In this document: one piece after another, positions 57,835-64,000 of the stretch
Layout of the letters: each line of letters opens with the position of its first letter
Numbering within the stretch: the first letter of the stretch is position 1
Assembly (NCBI GenBank): GCA_930367205.1
Contig: OV884009.1
Coordinates: 34,729,841-34,793,840, forward strand
Direction: 5' to 3'
Source: Acanthosoma haemorrhoidale
Lineage: Eukaryota > Arthropoda > Insecta > Hemiptera > Acanthosomatidae
DNA: 64,000 bases
Program-made: the position numbers and the translations under genes
Notes under the pieces: generated by a model
Seen by the model: only the letters and a program-made list of their open reading frames with translations
The model's database searches: none
What the model was told of the DNA's origin: nothing

Positions 57835-58018
57835 CTTTATTATGATAAAATTACAATCTGCCTCATTGGGCAATAAGTAATTGTGATAAATGTTTTCATT
57901 CACACCATATTTACAATTTTCATTCACTCGCTCATTCATATAGTATTTACAAACAGCCCAGGGACCTCCCAAATCTATATGGTTGTCACCTCCCTCGCAT
58001 GCGAAAGAGGAAGCGGGG
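57835..58018 (-). mobile_element. LINE 3' end, family A
   Basis: Minus-strand copy from the CGCTTCCTCTTTCGCATGCG block to the tail (a GCCCAATGAGGCA variant of the palindromic block), closely matching 9241-9425. 5'-truncated. Confidence 0.65.
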
Positions 58019-58073
58019 TAGATTCTATATAAATGTATCTATTTACAATAGGTCAATATTATATGTCCAGTAG

Positions 58074-58140
58074 CTTGGCTACATTTTCCCCGACAGTCTG
58101 TTGCCATCGATGCGGGAAGGGTGGTGGGGTCATGGTGTGT
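58074..58140 (+). mobile_element. LINE family B fragment
   Basis: TCCCCGACAGTCTGTTGCCA and TCGATGCGGGAAGGGTGGTG are the reverse complement of 62765-62812, so a short family-B piece lies here in the opposite orientation to the two longer copies. Confidence 0.5.
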
Positions 58141-61100
58141 CTGGGGTTCCTTTCGGGTTCCGGCTGACTCGAGGGGCCTCGGCTCTGCTCTTGGCCTAGT
58201 ACGAGTAACAGAGCAGCGGACTGTCCATATGAGCCTAAATGAACCTAAAAACGACGACTATAATTATCTTTTTAGTGACCAAAACTATTCCTACTCAACG
58301 AACTGTCGTTTACAATTATTTATAGGTTGCGCTAATCGCATTAAATTGACATAATTGAGGAAAACAAACCAAACGGTACGTGTAAAAATGTTTTTAGCAA
58401 ATGCACAGAGAATTTATCTGATCCACCTACGAAGGCTGTGAGCGCTGGGAATAGCGAGCAGATATATAAGAGGAAGACAAAAATTGCTGAATTATTACAT
58501 GCACACAGGGCTCCCGAACAATGTGTATGGGATGTTATCACCGTGGCTTGTACAAATTTATCTTAACGGCTCATAAATTTCAGACATTATGGCCAGATAG
58601 GAGAAGCATTGTGTAGCGTTGTATCCTAGCTGGGAAGCCTACCAACGGCCGGCAGCGGCGGGAGGAAGTGGCTCACGGCTGCCCTCCACCTTTATAGAGA
58701 TATTAAAACAATAATTGCAGCCATTCCATTTGGACACGCTCCCGTGCCAACTAATTGACCCTCGCTTGCAATTAAATATGTCATCCTCCGATAGAACTGC
58801 TTCGTCCTTAGCGGTTCCGGCAACGATATACATTCCGAGAGGACATGGACTTGTCGATAGATTACTCTTTGAATGGACTAATGGTTAATTACACCACAGT
58901 CGTATATATCTTTATGATACGTGTTAAAGTTAGATTGATTTTAAGAGAGTGAGTTTTCAGTAGAAATCATCTGTACAGTGTTTACGACCTCCTTAAGTAC
59001 CAAGGGGTTACTCCTTGGGCTTTTTGGGAGCACCGATTTTATTATGATAGGGTGTGTTGCTAATATATAATGGATGAGCAAGACATTCAGTAAGCAAGAT
59101 AGTCGATCTATCCAGACATTTGTCAAAGCAAAACGTACAAGTTTGATTTTGTCTATTATTAGAGTATGGTTTTAAGAAACCAGAACCATCTAATCCTCCT
59201 TCAATACTCATCTCCTTTCTTCCTAGACATATTTTCTGCCCAACGATTATTTTTTGTGGGGGGAGATTAAGCTCGAGTATGACAGAGTCCAAATAAGCGA
59301 ATTAATTTTACAATGTCACCGGGTCTTGTAAAACTTTATCTTAACGACTAATAAATTTCAAACATTACGGCCAGACAGGAGTAGTATTGAGCGTTGTATC
59401 ATAGCAGGGAAGCCTAGTTAACTGTTTTATTGTTGCATAGTTTTTATTTATTTAACAAAATTAACTCTTACTAGCGCATACAATGGTATTAGAGATGGCT
59501 TGATTCTTAAAAATATTGTTCAGTGATATATTTTGATGATGACATGTGCCCAGTAATATAATAAACCTTAATTCATTAGATTACATAATAATTAGTTCTT
59601 CTTAATGTAGCACTATAAACAATTGAGTCTTGACTTCCTACAACAGCAATTACCAAGAGCCCTCGTTTTTTGCGGCTGCCAAAACTGTGTTGAATCTCAA
59701 CGTGGATACACAGTTCGACAATCGTAGCCTCCGTCTTCCCACTCTCCGTCTTTCATGTACTTCTTCTGTCAGTAACTTCTTTGGGATAATGTTGTCACTC
59801 TTGGACCCATCTTACCATCCCGGTTTCATGACTTTTATTACATCAGGTTTTTTGAAAAACTCTTATCCCTTTTGTTTGTCACTTCCTTTCCGGTCACCTG
59901 CAGAAAAAATAGGCCCGTATATCCGTCGGACATTACTTTTAAATATTTGAAGGTTCCTTTCCTCATCTTTGGTTGTTGTCTATGTTTCCGTTCCATGTAT
60001 GATAACTGGGTGAATGAGTGTCATACATAGAACAATGTTGGGGAGTCAAGATACAAGACTGATAAAAGAGGTCACGGAAACCTAATTTAGCAGACGCAAT
60101 GACGGAAGCAGAGAACGTCAAAGATTTGTTCTTGACGAAGACAATGTTAAGGGAAGTTGTATATACCTACGTGCCTTCGGGTACCCAATTCCACTTATGG
60201 AAGATGTGTCCACTATTTGAAACAGTATGGGATCCCAAAGAGCCATATTATATAAAAAAAAATTTTTTTTTGATCAAATCAAGTAGGATTCCAAATTAAA
60301 AATATTTCTGATTAATAATGTGTAATATTTGTCGAGGCTTAAGTGAACTATAACTGCTTAGATTATCTGTCTACACGTATATATTGTTCGAGGATCTCTT
60401 TGCATGCAACAATACAGGTGAATGTCTCATCAAACCAATGACAAGAACAAAATGTCTTCAACCAGCTAATACTATTTCACATAACTTAAATTTGATTGCG
60501 TTTTTATAATGATTTTAAACAACTACAGTTCCATGTACGTTTTTAGGCAGTGCTACAGACGCTATAAACGGCTAGTTCAGTGATCAGCAATGATATAAAG
60601 ATCACTTTTCTGTTTCATTTCTGTATGGCAAAGGATCTTGACAGAAGCTGTGAACAGCTAATGCTATTATGCTATTGATTGCTTTATCAATTGACCCGTG
60701 ATATATTCTCTAACACATTTTATTCTCACCTTTTCTTATCTCTGGATTAAATATCGTCGCTTGATGTTCACTTGCTTCCCTCTCAGCGTGTGTACGTATG
60801 AGGGAACGACCGCATTCAAAGAACTAATACTTTTAATTAGCAGGAGTTATAAAAATGCCGCCAAACAAACCATTAGCAATTTAATAGCATATTCCCCCCC
60901 AACATATCATAAGAAGGTTCATATTACATATAAAAAGGTGATTAACATAGATGGACCTTGATGGTCTCACCGATTCATAAAATCCACCGCTATGACTCGT
61001 AAAAGGAAACAGAAAAAAAAATAAAACAATAAAAATCAAATGGAATAAAAACCCGGCTGTTTGCTTGATGTATATGAAACTCGTTAAAGAATTATTACCC

Positions 61101-61884
61101 GCACACCATAAAGCTCAAGGAGCGATTCGGAGATTTTTCCATCATCACTCCTTACTGGAGAAGACACCTAGTAACTGTAGAAAAACTCATACTAATCACA
61201 ATCTTATAAAATCACTTCATAAAAACATTCAGAATTTCGACCTGGATTAAGTTTTTTTCTCATCATGAGAACGATCTTAAAAACAACATAGCCACTATTG
61301 CAAATTGATAATTATTTGAAATGGCATATGAAAATGGTACAGCCAAACATTATACATAATTTTTTTACAAATATAATTATGGGTTCTAGTTAGCATGGTT
61401 AGTTGTACTTCATAAAGAGTTATTACGGTTCAGCAGTATGCAGATACAAATGTAAAGTGAACATCAAAACATTTATAGGTACAATATACATAACGGATGC
61501 ATTGGACAGTTATGTTAACTGTATTTATACATTAAAAGCTCAGGCCTTTGAACTTTGAAGTTTTAATATCACGCAAGGACATAGCCAGAGGGCTATACGC
61601 GGATTCAGAAGCCCAAGGGTCCTTTGGGCATTCATTAACAATGCACTGACTAATAAGGTGTAGCGAAATTTATTAAACGTTGATTGCTATTAGCATTATG
61701 AGTCTGGCGGTGAAAAACTGCCTCATGGAATTGAGGCAACAGTTCACCCTATACTTATATTTATGAAAACCCTCCATATAAATATTATGTAAATGGAATT
61801 AAAAAATTAATAAATATTTCCTCAGAATAAATAAAAACATCAGGTATTTTATGGTTATTCTTTTTACAAATCGGGGCCCCCTCC
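58141..61884. other. non-coding stretch with one diverged direct repeat
   Basis: 58544-58650 and 59322-59420 are direct copies (TTTATCTTAACG, then a CATTA.GGCCAGA.AGGAG block, GCGTTGTATC and GGGAAGCCTA). 58650-58860 is less AT-rich and contains paired homeodomain-like CAATTA/TAATTG motifs. Frames at 59630-59950 (opens on TTG) and 60698-60961 match nothing known. Confidence 0.45.
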
Positions 61885-62440
61885 CCATAGCAAAATACTT
61901 TCTCGAATCCCTCCTCTTCAGCACTATTTGAACTGTGACAAAAATCCCGTTTACCTTCGCAACGTCCAATTCAAATCCCCACCCTTTCGACTTTTATTCC
62001 CCTTTTCGCTAATCTACTTCCTTTTACCGTTATTTTCTTATTCGTGCCACAATTATTTGGAACTCTATTCCCATAATATTCTTCGTTCATTAACTCCCCC
62101 AATCTACACTTTACCAGTTCCTTATTCACTTCAATCTAACAATTCATAGTTCATCATTATTATTCTATTTATTTATTTTCTTCTCGATTTTCCCTTGTAA
62201 TAATTTTTCTTAGTTTTTTTCTTTACTCATTTATATTTTTATGTTTTAATATTTTACTCCTGGTTCTTTCTAGTCATCTCATTTCTAGTCATAGTCTCTT
62301 TATAGTTTACAAGCTTATCAAATCTGTTGCGCTATGTATCTTTTTCATTTTTTGTCAGCTGGACATTTTAATTTTCTCCCTTCTATTCTTAGGGTGCAAT
62401 GTCCAAGAATAAAAGGTTTTTTCATTCATTCATTCAAATT
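61885..62440 (+). mobile_element. LINE 3' end, family C, copy 2
   Basis: A frame at 62043-62091 reads RATIIWNSIPIIFFVH, the ORF2 C-terminal WNSIP motif, followed in homologous order by LPQSTLYQFLIHFN-type sequence. The 3' UTR ends CAATGTCCAAGAATAAAAGG and an (ATTC)n tail at 62420-62437. Matches 19900-20450. Truncated at the 5' end. Confidence 0.65.
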
Positions 62441-62529
62441 CCTGGCTAAATCCCTGCATGACGGTTTGAAGATTTGAATGCTTATTATGAAACAATCAAG
62501 TCATGAACAAACTGAGAAATAAGAAGTCT

Positions 62530-63062
62530 GTCAGTAATGCAACGTTTTCGCTAGAAATTTATTACAATTGTAAACAATAAAATTACAATTTGTCCTACTA
62601 AGGCAATTAATAGTTGTACTTAACTTTAAATTTAACTTATATTTAAATATAAATTTGTTGCACCCGTCGCTTGGTGTGCCGTCGGTGGGTGTGTTCATCC
62701 GCCGGAGACACATCAAGTTTTTTGACACGTTGCAGCACCTAACCAACCCAGTGCTTAGCACTATGACCCCACCACCCCTCCCGCATCGATCGCAACAGAC
62801 TGTCGGGGAAAAATTAGGTTAAGAATTAGTATGTAAGTTAATTTTAAGTTTGATCAAAAGGTGAGCCCCATCACCTTTATTAGAGTCAGTTCAGTCCAGT
62901 TACGTATAATGTGTATAATTATACTAGTTTATTCCATTATATAATTTTTATAAAAAAACAAAACCTGCATACAATGTAGCGAGGCTATAGGAAATACAAA
63001 AATAAATTGTAAATAGATTCGCCTCAGGATCTATAATTATATATAATTATCTGTGAATTTAA
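62530..63062 (-). mobile_element. LINE 3' end, family B, copy 2
   Basis: 62660-63062 matches 13921-14310. On its low-coordinate side (62555-62640) is a tail with GCCTTAGTAGGACAAATTGT on the minus strand, related to the family-A GCCTAATAAGGCA tail. This indicates that families A and B are related LINEs with different 3' UTR bodies. No ORF2 part is readable. Confidence 0.6.
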
Positions 63063-64000
63063 AGGGCTAAGAAGGAAAAAAAATGTAAATATATGTAACT
63101 GAAGTACAGTTGATTTACATCTACTTGTAATCCTATGACACCAAATTATTTTTGAAACCTATTGAATTATGGAAAATTTATTACCTAATGACAAAAGTTA
63201 CCGATGATTTTGTCAATTATAACGTTTCACTAAATTTCGTTTCAAACTCATACTTCAAATAAGTATTTCTTCTATTTTCAGAATTTTTCAAGGATAGGTA
63301 TAGCTATACTTTTTATCTTCCTGTATTTTTTAAGGACTTAAAAACTAAATTGCCATCTCTAAAGCTATTATAACCAGAAAACTAACTCCAACAATAACAG
63401 GTAAAATATTACATATATATGTAATTTCTTAATTATGATAGTAATAGCGGTAAAACAAAATATAAGTATTATCTTTTGGTTTTGATATAGGGGATTTTCA
63501 TATATTTCCTGGGTTATGAAAAATAAGCGATAACGATAATGAATTTCCATTGATAATTTTGTTGTTAAAAACCTAGGGGCCTATTATAAAAAATAGAAGT
63601 TAATTGACGTTCTTTTATACTCTCTGATTCATACCGTATTCACATTATACATTCATAAAATATATGCACATATTCATAACCCTAAGATCCTCCAATTGAC
63701 CAGCAGTATTGACAGCTTCTTACCTTTGGAGAAGGAGGCAAAAATTTGCGAGATACCCCACGCTACTGAGGCTGAGGGAGAGTGAGAGAGCCGCAAACGC
63801 TTAGGACATGAGGGGAAAAAACTGACTAGAGTCAGAACTCCCAGTGACCAAATATTTACTAAATATCACAGGTCACTTACGCTTTAATCTCGAAGAAGGT
63901 TTTATATGGATGGGAGGTGCTTGAAAGCGATCTAGCTTGACGTTTTGGGTGGACAGGTAATATATAATGGAATTTTAAGGTTTCAGAAATCAAAGTCCCA
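63063..64000. other. AT-rich non-coding stretch
   Basis: No gene or element recognised. Confidence 0.5.

Noticed and set aside
59630..59950. 106-codon plus-strand frame
   Set aside because: Opens on TTG, has no ATG near the start and no motif.

Overview
This is a eukaryotic nuclear window, AT-rich and almost gene-free. It is built largely from transposable-element debris. BEL/Pao, Ty1/copia, Jockey-like LINE, mariner, DUF4817-type Tc1/mariner, hAT-like MITE and tRNA-derived SINE pieces occur together, which points to an arthropod and most likely an insect. The species cannot be named from the sequence. No host protein-coding gene is recognised with confidence, and no bacterial-style operon, CRISPR array or rRNA gene is seen.

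The main feature is a complete, very young BEL/Pao LTR retrotransposon at 38665-46060 (7,396 bp). Its two 646-bp LTRs are identical by eye, begin TG and end CA, and are flanked by a perfect 5-bp target duplication (AAATC). It has a tRNA-like primer binding site, a polypurine tract, and two overlapping ORFs. The first (40077-43811) carries Gag, zinc knuckles, aspartic protease, reverse transcriptase and RNase H. The second (43780-45249) carries the integrase with its C-terminal DUF5641. The two reading frames meet at a run of seven A. Each LTR also holds a consensus splice donor and a plausible acceptor 159 nt apart.

Layout: 1-4.9 kb has little recognisable. A foldback element lies at 4.9-5.7 kb and a hAT-like MITE at 6.6-7.1 kb. 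From 7.2 to 11.3 kb there are LINE 3' ends mixed with a duplicated LTR-like repeat. From 11.4 to 13 kb there is a local duplication. LINE 3' ends lie at 13.9, 19.9, 48.5, 57.8, 61.9 and 62.7 kb. A SINE lies at 16.8 kb. From 25.2 to 28.8 kb a large inverted repeat surrounds an internally deleted mariner. From 30.2 to 31.7 kb there is a second inverted-repeat element with a LINE tail inside it. A Jockey-like RT fragment is at 33.9-34.1 kb. A solo LTR with a perfect duplication (GTCAT) is at 35.1-36.0 kb. After the BEL element come an internally deleted DUF4817 transposon (49.1-50.0 kb) and a degenerate tandem repeat (50.4-51.0 kb).

The 53.2-56.8 kb interval is a nested stack: a minisatellite array is split by a decayed copia-like element, which has an inverted duplication of its gag, and one gag copy is in turn split by a solo LTR of the same family as the 35-kb one. 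The order of insertion can be read directly from the sequence. Next to it (56.8-57.3 kb) lies an unidentified decayed coding stretch.
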